Shown piece after piece: positions 22,313 through 34,300 of a DNA stretch of 64,000 nucleotides (position 1 is its first letter; the number at the start of each line of letters is the position of its first letter). Under the pieces are notes generated by a model. It did not search any database. It was given only the letters and a program-made list of their open reading frames with translations, and was not told the DNA's origin. The stretch is from Apoderus coryli (Eukaryota > Arthropoda > Insecta > Coleoptera > Attelabidae), in the NCBI GenBank assembly GCA_911728435.2, contig OU452204.1, positions 10,478,001 to 10,542,000 on the forward strand, read 5' to 3'. The position numbers were made by a program, and so were the translations under genes.

Positions 22313-24131
22313 TACAGGGTGTATCTATATAACACTGAAAAGAGTTACGCCCCTCCCAAAATTGAAAACAATGTTTTATTCTTCCTGTATTTTAAGTTAA
22401 AGAAAAATAAAGTTGGTGAACATATTTTCTTAGAATTTTTATTCTTTTAACAATTATGTCTGAAAAGTTATTATGGATTGGCATTTTTTTTCTTTCCAAA
22501 ACATAAGGATTTAAGAGAAACAAATACATGTATTGCAATGCATAATATTTATTTTAGTATTGTTAGTTTTTCTAAAGGTTGAGTAATTTTTAAAAGTTAT
22601 GACTCTGGTCGTATCCGAGAAGTTTGAACTGCAGATCTAGAAGAAGTTGTATTGAATTTAATTAAAGAATTCCCAGAAACTAGTACCAGGATAATAGCTT
22701 GTATCGTAAATATAAGTCATTCGGTGCTTTTTATAATTAATTAGAACAGAAGTTGTATCCCCGTAATCTTCAAAGGGTGCAGGCGTTACTAATTCGAGAT
22801 ATTTTTAGCACGCGTGGTTTTTTGTCTATGGCTTATTAAGATGATCTCCCATGCGCCATAGTTCTTGTGAAATATTTTATTTACTGACGAGGCGAGTTTC
22901 TCTAGAGACTGTAATAACGCATCTTTGGGCTGAAGAGAATTGATACTCATTAAATGTCTGGCTCGGAATTATTGACAATTGAATTGGTCCCTATTTTACT
23001 CCACTACGATTAAATGGTGACTGTGACTCATACTGTCATCTTGAAAAATTACCTGTTTTTTTTTAAGACGTTAGGTACCATTCAAATATTTACGGATTAT
23101 GTACGACGGGGCTATGGTATTCAATAGATAGGTCAAAGATGAACAGTAATTATGGATTTTTGCATATGGGGATATCTGCAAACGTTGGTCTGATCTAGTG
23201 GTTAAAAATATCGTTGAATTGCAAAACTGCGTTGTAGCAGAGTATGAAATGATAAAAATTCACCAGCATTGCAATAAATTTATTTTTTATTGTAAATCCT
23301 TAATTTTTCGAAATTTAGTAAAAGCTGTTCAGGCCTAATTTTTGAACTGAAGTTTTATCGAAAGAAGTGCTTAGAAAAAATGTCTTAGGGGTTAATTATT
23401 ATTCAACCCAAACAAAAAGTGTTGAAAATTAATTAATTAATTTTATTTGCGACTAAAAGATTTTCAAGAAAATTACTTAATTTAATTAGGAATAAAAAGA
23501 GGTTAAAAAAACTAATCATGATAAACTTTAGATTTTGGTGTTCAGAAAATCCACAAATAATGCCAGAGAGAAGACCTTTATTTACACAGTGCTCGAGTGA
23601 CGGTGTGGTTTGCGGTAGGTGAAATGGGGGTCGTCGGGCCGTATTTTTTTGAGAACGATAACGGTCAGACAGTTACTGTTACCGCAGACCGCTACATGGA
23701 AATGTTGAATAATTTTTTGCTTGCCATCACTTGGCCGTCGACGTCGTCGCATAGCAATGCGAAACATATGGTTCCAGCAAGATGGGGCTACAGCCCACAC
23801 TGCTCCAACTTCGATGGAACGTGTACGACATGCTTTCCCTGGAAAAGTAATCTCTTGTTTTGGAGATGTTATTTGGTTCCCCGATCTTGCGATACATCGT
23901 CTCTGGGGTTTCTTAAAATCATGTGTTTACGTTGAAAAGCTCATTACTATAGTTGAAGGAAGCCATCCGAAGAGAGTATGGACGACTATTTTCTTAATTG
24001 AAAAATACAAAATAAAAATAATTTAGTTTAATTTTTGGAGGCGGTAACATTGGTTGTTAAAAAAATATTCTCCGACTCACCGTGATTTTCGTCACAAATT
24101 ATTTATTTTTTTGGGTTAGATACACCCTGTA
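22313..24131 (+). mobile_element. Mariner/Tc1-like element, 1.8 kb, pseudogenised transposase
   Basis: TA duplications flank 15-16 bp terminal inverted repeats (TACAGGGTGTATCTA at 22313 and its complement ending at 24131). The plus strand encodes a decayed transposase: an N-terminal region about 22640-22800 (EFPETSTRIIA), a middle region about 22850-22930 with FTDEASFS, and a longer block about 23590-23960 with VTVWFAVGEMGVVGPYFFEN, then WFQQDGATAHTA carrying the second Asp, then LWGFLKS. Frameshifts near 23720 and elsewhere break the frame. Autonomous activity is not expected. Confidence 0.88.
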
Positions 24132-25143
24132 TACCTAGGAAAAACATTAGACAAATTATTTAAATGAGCTGCCGAAGGTAGATGACATCGGTATAACAGT
24201 CCAGTTATATCACAACTTAACCCTTGTTCCTCTCTCTTTTTCCTCTGAATCGAATATCTAGACGCAAATATAATACTCCAACAAAAGCATGAAGTAACTT
24301 TTGTTTCTCTTGACCGTGACTACACGATTTATCAAAACCAAGAAATAATGGCACTGCGTAGTAGTCGATTAGTTTTAATGCCCGTCAAAATTGAAACGTT
24401 TGAAAAGTATTGCTTCAAATTGCATGTCATAGAAGCTCCGAATTGAACGATCCTCTAAAATAATTTTATTTAATATTAATAATAATAATCATTTTTGTAC
24501 ACTATATTTTTATATTATTTATCAATTATTTGTATTCAACTAGGATAATATCTAAATAGAATCATTAGTAATATTGCACTTTCTGTTCTGTTTTGATATT
24601 TATAATTTTTCTATATGTATTATAAAAGAAGGAAGAAAAACAAGTACTTTATAATGTTTCCTAGTCAGTTTATTTAAAATGTATTAATAATATTAGGTAC
24701 ATGCCAGCCTGAAGGACCAAAAAGCTTGATAAAAATATATGTTGAAAATTTAGCGTTATATATTTTTGTCTAATAAAATATATAAAAGTTTAGTAAAATA
24801 AATAAAATAATAATTAAAAATACAGTGTTGGCAACATTACATATCAGTTTAGCATATTTTTATATTAACAAGTCCGTATTTACTTTTCAATTCATTTCTG
24901 AACGCGAGAAGTTTTTCTCTTGGCAATTTTTGAATACACTATGTAAGTGTACTCTAACTAATACTGCCAATATGAATTTATTTATATTTCAGAGACAACA
25001 CTGTAATGCAAGGATGCAACACCAATAAATTTTTCATAAAATCATGAAATCTGTGTAAAATTAACGAACAAAACAAAATACTGGAAATACTTAAAATCAG
25101 AGAAATTTTAAAAACCATCATTAAACTCCGTCAGCGGCGTATC
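24132..25143 (-). other. Probable psq 3' UTR region
   Basis: It lies just downstream of the psq stop on the minus strand. It is AT-rich with several minus-strand AATAAA-type signals (TTTATT on plus) between 24460 and 24810. No independent gene is supported. Confidence 0.4.
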
Positions 25144-25363
25144 TCAGCTATTCGTTTGATTTTGGTATGGTGTTTGTTGTTGTGGTTGTGTGGTATATTC
25201 TATGCCAAACGAATGGACGTCCATCTGGGAATGTTGACTGTTATCTTGGCTTACCTCAATGTTGTCCGAATCATATTTAATTCCACGCTTAAAACGACCA
25301 TAGAGCGATGAATAAGGCAGATTATAATGGATGGCCGCCTGATTGATTGACATCTGTCCAAAC
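25144..25363 (-). CDS. psq: psq terminal exon: end of Psq repeat 4 and C-terminus
   Basis: Phase 2 in. It continues repeat 4 with FGQMSINQAAIHYNLPYSSL and YGRFKRG, then a Gln-rich tail ending PYQNQTNS before the stop. The MSINQAAIHYN segment is highly characteristic of Pipsqueak repeat 4. Confidence 0.96.
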
Positions 25364-28300
25364 CTAATTTAAACAAGAAACAAACCTGTAATGTCATTGA
25401 AAACATTTTTTTGTAAGTAAATAGGTACGCTGTTTGGACTTGTAGTAAACCCATCCAACATTATTGTAGATTTATGTTTATTATGTTACCTGGAAACGCA
25501 ATAAATAACTACGGAACATCGTGACTAATAACGGCAGGGTAGCTTGTTGGAAAACAATAATTGTAAGATGATAAGGTAAGATAATTTTTACGTACTGAAG
25601 GATTTTAGGATTCTGGGTTTTAAGTGCCTCTGAAAAAAATGGCGACGAACTATTGCAACAGATATGAACAAATAGTCATGTCAAAAATTTTATATTTTTA
25701 TTTGTTGGAATCAAACAAATAATATTATAGATCACAGCTTAATTTTTTATTCAAATTTTAATTTTGCAAAGAGGTATTTGCTGCTGATTTACACATTTTT
25801 GTATTAATAATTACTACTGCACATAGCTCTAGACGTATACATCGCTCTAAATAATCACGCACGGTCATGCCAAGTGTTTAAAATACGTAATAAAGTAATC
25901 CTTTATCCAAGATTATTATTGAGTCATATTAACAAGATTTCAGCCACTACTTAAAAGTGCGGGACTTTCCAGCATCTCTAGTTTTTAGCAGCATGAGCTG
26001 CCACTGCTGATAGATATAAGTAATTTTCTTACCTAACTGCATCTAGTGCGTCACCCATTGCATCTTCTGACCATGGTGTCGGATTTGATCGGGATAACTC
26101 AATTCCTTCTCTTTTACACCGTCCATATAATGTACCAGTCGGTATTCCGAACTCCGTGGAAGCTTTCTGGACAGACGTTTGGCCAGTTCTAATTGATTCT
26201 AAAGCTTTTTCTAAATCCTCTGTGGTCCATGTGGTGGGTGCAGCATTGAAAGGAGCTGCCAAACGTATACCTTCGCGTCGTGCTATTTTGTATAGTGTAC
26301 TCGATGGAATACCTGAAAAACAGGGTATTGTTTGTGGTAATTATACATTTTTGCTGGGCCGGATTTAGGGAGCGGACAAGGGGGAGCGCTTGCCCCTGTT
26401 TGCGCGTTAAGAGAGCGGCAAAACAGCGAACACTGTCTTACTATCTTTTTTTTTTCAATCTATTTATAAAACATCTAGTAATAATTTTTTTTTATAGTAC
26501 TGACTGACTGACTTAAGGTATCCTGCGTTGTTCCTCCCTGTCCCCATCCTCTCTATGACGGAAACAAAAGAACTTCGATGACCATTACCCGGTCATTTTG
26601 TACTTGTATGTTGTATAACACGCCAAACCTAACACCACCCTATGAAAATATGTTTTGTCAACTTTGACCATTAACTTTTCGGGGAAATACTGCCTACAGA
26701 GAGGAATAGCCTAACCTAATGCCCTAACGTACGTTATTTTTATACTGTCGTAATATTTTTAAACATGGAAACTTTTTATTCAATTGACCAATACGTACGT
26801 ACGTAAGTATAGTATTTTATTAGAGGCCACTACTACAGATGATCTCAAGCTACCTGAAGAAGGCACAAATTTGTACCTCAAGGTTGTAATGTTCTGATAT
26901 GAAATGAAATTGAAGGTGTCATTTTAAAACTAAAACTTTTTTGTCAATTTTGAACTTACACTCCAAGAAAAAAATGGTTTCTGAGTAAAATATAACGCCT
27001 CATTTTTAATATAAACATATTGATAATTTACTAGACGGGGGCGGCAATTTATAACTGTGCCACCCATAGAAAAATTCCTAGATTCGGCTCTGCATTTTTA
27101 TACAAACATCGGACAACAGGTGGCAACATGCAATAATATATATTTACGTACCGTATGCTTTACTAGCTTTATTTGCTGAAATAGTGCCCGTTCTCAGTGC
27201 ATCAAGGGCATTATTGAGATTCTCCTCAGTCCACGATTTCGTAGGACCTTCCTTTTTCGGTGTATCGATACCTAGTCGATGCGCTCTCTGCCAGAGAGTT
27301 GTAGAAGGAATGCCATAAGTCGCTGATGCCTAGGAAAATGAATATTAAATATTTTCTAATTTAAACATTCAAAAAATGGTCAGTCACAAATGTATTTATA
27401 GTAGGATTTGAACTCACCTTTGTAAGACTCATGTTGTGATTTTTAAGTGCGTCCAACGCCATCTCCATGTCATCCTGAGACCATGTTTTAGGCCCGACAA
27501 CACTATGCACAACTGATCGAGCTGATAAATGCAAACCATCTGTGTGTCCATTATTTTTAATACTGTCTATGAGGTCTCCATTGCCATCTAAATTGGAAAG
27601 ATACCTTTTAACGATCTGATTTTTTAAACCATAGCAATAAGTTTACTTTGTCATATATGAAATGTGAAATAATTGCATTGCTTGCCAAACAGATGATGGT
27701 TTGTTTTACATATTTGATGCTACTAAATGGTAAATGGCATGCAACCGAGCAGTACTAACGACAGCAAATTTACCTAAACACATGCCCTGCCGCATCATCC
27801 CAGCAAAATCGGTGCTCATGACGCCACTGCCATTTCCATGTAACATACTATCGCTTACGCCTCGACTACTTTCGTCAATATCCTCGTGGCTATCCATTGA
27901 ATGATCTGGCCCTCCGCTTGTATGTGATTCCATATCTAGCAGGCTGTCCTGATCGTAGGCACGCAACGTTTCAAACTTTATTTCAACTTCCTAAAAAACA
28001 AATGAAAATAGGAACATTTCGAAATATTTGTATCTGTATCGATTTGCATATGAGAATTTCATCAGGACTATTTCCCGCAAAATTTGTATACCGGTGTTTT
28101 CTAATATGCTCGTAACGCAATATTTTCAGCATTCTATTTCTTCCACTTAATTGTAAATCATGTTTCAATTCGTCTTTGAGTTATTTCGTTTTTTTTTTTG
28201 ACAGATTAAGTTGTTCAATAATTTTGGCGAATGATTTGAAGACATTGTATCAGTGGTGCACTTAAAACAAACTTCACTTCAATTTAAGTAAATACTATTT

Positions 28301-31300
28301 ACTTGTAAATACTACTCCGTTAACTCATCAGTGAAATTTAATTTATTGGCATTCCATTCCATATGCCTTGTTAATAATACGCATAAGCTATTGAACTGAT
28401 TAGGTTTTAGGACAAATGAAGAGTAGGTAAAAGGTGTCTCGACAAGATATAATATAATCAAAAATATACGACCTGGGTAACGAAATAGAATTTTAATAAT
28501 AATTATTATAATTGTATTATTTTCATTATTTACAATAAACTAACGCAACAAACTAACTACTTTATTCAAAAATTTAAAAAAATGTAATATTGCCATAGAA
28601 TAATAACTATAGATAAGAAGGGTCAGTAGACGCTAAAACCGGCATCGACTCGTCGCAATCCCAGCCACATTTCTGGCCCGCTACTATATATACTATATCT
28701 ATATATACTATAAGATACTATACTATAAGTATAGTAGCGGCGAATTGCTTTGAAGACAGAGATAAAACATTCCGACACGAAGTGAAGTAACTGTATATTA
28801 AACTGTGATATTGCCATAGCTGGGATTCGATAGTCTTCCGCATGCGAAGCGCACGCTCTATCAATAACGCCAAAAACCCTTCACCAAATTACTGTACTAT
28901 ATTCTAATAAGAGTTACAGGTTCCAGCTACCTAATTGGTGAAATTTTAAACGCAATTTTCTCGCTGTAAAGCAAATAAAAAATTATTTAAAATAATGTAT
29001 CCCTCGATCCCTACTGCTATTTGAAAATTTTGCGGTTGTCTCCACCCCTATCACAGGGCTAAAGCAATTTCAACCAATGGGTTCATCCTAGAACTCTCCC
29101 AAACTCATTTAGTTAAAGCGTTTAGGCCCTATCGTGGAAGAATACATACACACACAGACTTCCACCTGGAAATGGTCTTAATCGTCTCAGGGAACTTCAA
29201 AATGGTTATATCAGTCTCTATCTCAATTTTTTTTATCGCATTCACAATAGCACAAAACGGTGAAAAAGATGTCAATAGTTTCTAGTATGAAATTTATATA
29301 ACAAAAATATCGAAAATATAGGGCGTCCACGAAGAGGTTAAAAAGTTGGCAAGTGTGAAAAATCACAAACTTTTTATTATTGAAGTAGTCATGCCATGGA
29401 AGTTTCGAAACGGGGGATAAAATGTGTTAAATTGAAAATATAGTAAAAATCATTTAATAAGTGAATCATATATCTAAAATAAAATATAGAATATAAAAAA
29501 GTTAATTTATGTATTTTTGCCTCAACAGACCAGTTTATTTTTTTATATACTATTGATTCTTAATCCCTTCAGGTGTGTAATGAAATGAGGGTGTTGTTTG
29601 CTTTTCTAGAAGTAATTCCTGCTGCTGTAAGAGTCTTTGTTTCATAATGCGAAATACCAAGCATTTTGAATCTTCTGATACTCTATAATCCAGATTGGAG
29701 TAGGCTTCAGTGGTTCATACTCCTAGTTATACCCTGCAGTTCGGACAGTTTGGAGATAATTCAATTTAGATTTGCCAAATACTTATGGTTTAAATGTAAT
29801 GGTGTGCATTCATTTATTGGATTCCCTCATGAACTTCTTCTAAACAGTTTTAATTTGAAGCCGCTGGTCGCGGTGGATATCATGATCATAAATGAAATAA
29901 TTGACTTTCTTTGATCTTCTTCAGAGAAGTGATGCAACCATCGATATTTAAATGGTCGCAACCCGGGTGGACTGGTACATTTTTAAATTAATGTAATTAC
30001 CATCTTACCTCTTTAATTTCTAACGTATACTTTGTAGAGTCTGATAAATCTGTTCGATGGATTGGGGTTGCATTTGTCAATAATGTTCGTGTTGGTGAAT
30101 GCTCGGACATATCTACGTGGCCCACTGGTATTGCTGATGGGGCGGGAGGTTCCGGTGGGAAGTCATCAGTGTCAAACTGCGAGAAAATCTGTATAAACAA
30201 ATAACAACTTTAAATCGTGAAACTATTAGAAACTATTAGAAAACTTCATATTTTTTTCTACTTTGCGTTTTTTCTTAACTTTCCTACCCTTTAGAAATTA
30301 ATTAATTTTTGGAAGAGTCCTATTTAGTATGTTATGGTTGCACGACATGGACGCTAAAGGCCACAATGGTGAATAGAAGCATTTGAACTGTGGTGCTACC
30401 ACCGGATTCTAAAAGTATTGAGGGTCTTGCATACTACCAATGAGGATGTCCTCAGAATGATGAACACGGAAGGGCCACTGCTGAACACTATAAAAAGGAG
30501 AAAAGCAGAGTACTTTGGACACATAATTAGAGGATCTAAGTACCAGCTACTACGCCTCATAATACAAGGAAAAGTGGAAGGTAAAACGTGGATAGGGCTA
30601 CACATATCAGGCAATGGTGTCGTCATTCCGCCGGAGTATTATTTCGCGCGGCAGTCGATAGAGAAAGATATGATGATAGCCAACGTCTGAAGACAGACAA
30701 GGATCCAGAAGAAGAAGAAGGAACCAACGAATATTATATACATGATTTAATGTATTTCAACACCAATATGGTTTGTACAGAAAGGTACGTTATCTTCGAA
30801 GTTAGTCGTACAATGATTTTTATTTTCTTGTTTTATTTAATTGTATGTCGTCTTGTTTAGAATCATGTGATCGAAATGTCAATTATCTTGTGAAAATTTA
30901 TAAAGGAGCTAAGCGCAGTGTATAAACTATTAACTAATGTGTATTCTAGTTCCCTTAGATTTAGAAAAGCATGAAACTGTAGACGGACTTGCAAGAGCCC
31001 ATCACTGCTACATATATATTTCAGCAATCCTTTGAGGGTAGGGAAAATTCTGAATGTCTAAACCGAAAAGCTAGAATGAGATTTGGAATTCTTGATGAAC
31101 TCGTTGCAAAATTTAGATTTTGGTTCCTTCTTCATTACTGCTTCAATACAGGTCGCCCGTAACACTAATAATTTCTAAACAATTGCCGATTTTACGATCC
31201 TGCATACGGTACTATATATGAGTGCTATGGAATCGATTATTCGAAGCATCTTCATTCTCTTCAATAATCTGGCAGGACCGGTTGAGACTTATAAACTTCA

Positions 31301-34300
31301 TATATTATACCGTTTTCTTTACAATTATGACTTGTAGTTGTGTAATCCCATCATGAAGTATGTCCGATGGCCAAAGAATCACCAAATACATACTTAATAA
31401 CTGGATGACAAAAATTCATCAAAATTATCCAGGTTTAAGTACATTCAAAGGAGTTTAATTCACCGAAATCAAGGGACAGGGAGTTGTTGGGTATTAGTAG
31501 ATCTCATCTGCACTGCCTGGTTAGACTATACACTGGTCAAGGTCGTTTGAATCATAATCTCACGAGGTTGGGTCTCTTGGGAAATTCCGAGTGCCGATTG
31601 TGCCTGTAGGATGATGAGACGGCGGAACATGTACTATGTTCTTGCCCAGTGGTAGCTAGAACTAGATTCGCAATATTTTGGGAAGGAACTCTTCTGCCAG
31701 CGAGTCTAGAAGAAAGCTCACCCAGCAAAACAATCGACTTCATTAAGAAGATTGAGATTTTGGGTGGAATATAAATAGGGTATGAGCTACTACAATAGAC
31801 CTTCGGTGGTCGCAGTGGAGGGTCCGGTGCAGACCCACTCATTTTGAACACACCTACTACCAGAAAACAGCAATATTGAAACTGTCCAAGCAGACTCAAA
31901 AATTCCCAGAAATGCTTTACATAGACTTGCAAAAATTATTTAAAAGAGTTCATCATACATAAATCGTCACAAACGCAGACGCCAAACGTTGGTAGAATTT
32001 GATATTGAGTGACGAGATCATGCAGTTTTGTTCGAAAACTGTTGCTTCGAAGATAGGCAGGTACCAAAACGGTGACAAACCCAAGCGTCAGTAAATCCTT
32101 CATTGATACCATAGCCGCCTTTTTCAATTCACTGGGTTGGGTAGCAATCAGAATGATTAATGGAGCTTAAGTGCAATAGCATTCTTATTGGCAAGTTTTG
32201 ATTTAGTAATTTCAAATTTATATGCATAACAATTTCATGTGTCTTGGAAAAGCTGAAAAGTTCAGTATAAAACAATAATTATACTAATCCTACTGGTATA
32301 TTAATCTGTTTGAACGCACCATACTTACTTGGCTAGCCAAAATTCCACCACGGCTACTCATATTTAACGGTTTATCTTGTTCCGGCTGAATGATATTCTG
32401 CTGATGTTCTCTGTGTTGCTCATCTAACGCTAGTGGCATGACATTTTTTTGTTTCTCATTCACTACTTCCTCTCCTCTATCATTCACTTCTTGTACATCA
32501 TTCGAATGGTCGTTTCTCTCCGTATCGTTACTCTCTGCCACTAAATGCTGTTGTAATTGTTCACACGATTGTTTTTGCTTATTATTAGTATCGTGTTGTT
32601 CGTCGCCTTTCTCCTCAGAATTTTCTTCGCAGGTGCCTTCGTCTGTATTATTGTTACTCAGTGGTGAATTTAAACGTCTGAAAACATAAAGAATTTGATT
32701 ATTAGGTATATGAAAGGTGCTCCATAATATGGATTAAATAGACGACAACAAGGAAAGACATACTTTGAGAGCGTATTGAATATTGCAGTATTTAACAAAT
32801 TTATTATAGGCGAGAAACTCCTTCACTTAGTTGAGAAACTTTATTAAATATTCGTTGATAAATAAATAGGAAATCCAACAGTTTCCCTGTAATTTCTAAA
32901 CTGCCTAATTTATACGTTGTGAGCATTGACTTGTATGATGACATACAAAATATACTGGGATATCCACGCAACGTTGTTTAGAGAAAACTGTTATTTGGAA
33001 CTTCAGGGTTTGATAAAAATTTCTAATTCACTTATTTTAAAGGGAATGATATGTTTTTTGTATAGCTAACTTCTATGGCTCTAACAGTTGCTGGTTGTTG
33101 TTTTTAAGATATTTGAAGTTAAAATAAAAAATGGAAGATTGCAGTCTCAAATTAAAAAAATCATATCTACGTCGTTTATTGAATATGAATTTAACTTTTA
33201 TTATAATAACAAAAAGCTTATCTACAAATTGTAAAAATATTATATAGAATGGTCAATAAATATAGTCTTATTCCAAATATTTCAAACAAATATTACGCTT
33301 ATCTCAAATTAAGTTCTAAATTGAACTTCATTATTTTGATGGAATGTTTTTAACAAAACCCACGATGTCGTCAACATTTATGTGACCGTCGAGGATACCG
33401 GCGCGGCTATGAAAGGGATTAGTATTTGCTACTTTTAAATTACATGAAAATATATTGTTTTTTAGGGCTAAGTAGAAAATATAATGACATCTTCAAAGTT
33501 CATAGGGGGCGATAGGGATTAAGTATACCCTGTTGACTTTTTCGCTTTTAATTTTTTGATGCTTCCAAATACGTCAGTCAGCCTCAGAAACGAGTTAGAA
33601 ATAAAATTTTCCCCATTTATGTCACATACTATCAATAATAGTGCTAATCTCATATTCTGATATAAAACATCGCAAATGCCTGCATCATATGGTACTGTTC
33701 AAAATAGGTACGCTTCGCATGACAACTGATAGTGGTAATAGAGGTAGTGATGTAAAAAACCTGGAAAAACAGTTTTATTAATTGTTTTTTATTTATTCCC
33801 GAACACAAAACACTTGATCATTTCATATTCCGGGATTCATTCCATAAAGAGGAATCCACTGACAAACACTCCGGAATCTAAAATTGTGTTATAGCACATA
33901 ATTTAAAGTTAATGACTATAAATATAAAACCTGGAAGTGTTATTGTTATTGAAAATTAACCCTATCATTCAAGGCAAATTTAAAAAATACCCAATATTCG
34001 AAAAAGCAAGAAATTCATTTGGAGAATCGAACGTATTCCAAAAAAAAATTATTGGAAGTTCTTCATATCATTGGCAAAAACTTTTACTATTTTTAATCAC
34101 ATTGAAATTCTGTGAGCACCATTAAAAATGAGAGTATGTAACCGACAATCTTCGAGGCTCGCTCGACTTTTACTGAAATTGTTTCACTGAAGAGGTTGAC
34201 ATAGTACTTCTGGAGAGGTCGCTGGGCAGAGTACATCACTAAATAGAGGGATAAAAAACAGAAGAGGACTAAGAGAATCATATTGAAAGAAGCATCTTTT

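Noticed and set aside
30396..30626. 76-codon minus-strand ORF in a psq intron
   Set aside because: It is the antisense shadow of the RTE-like LINE fragment on the plus strand.
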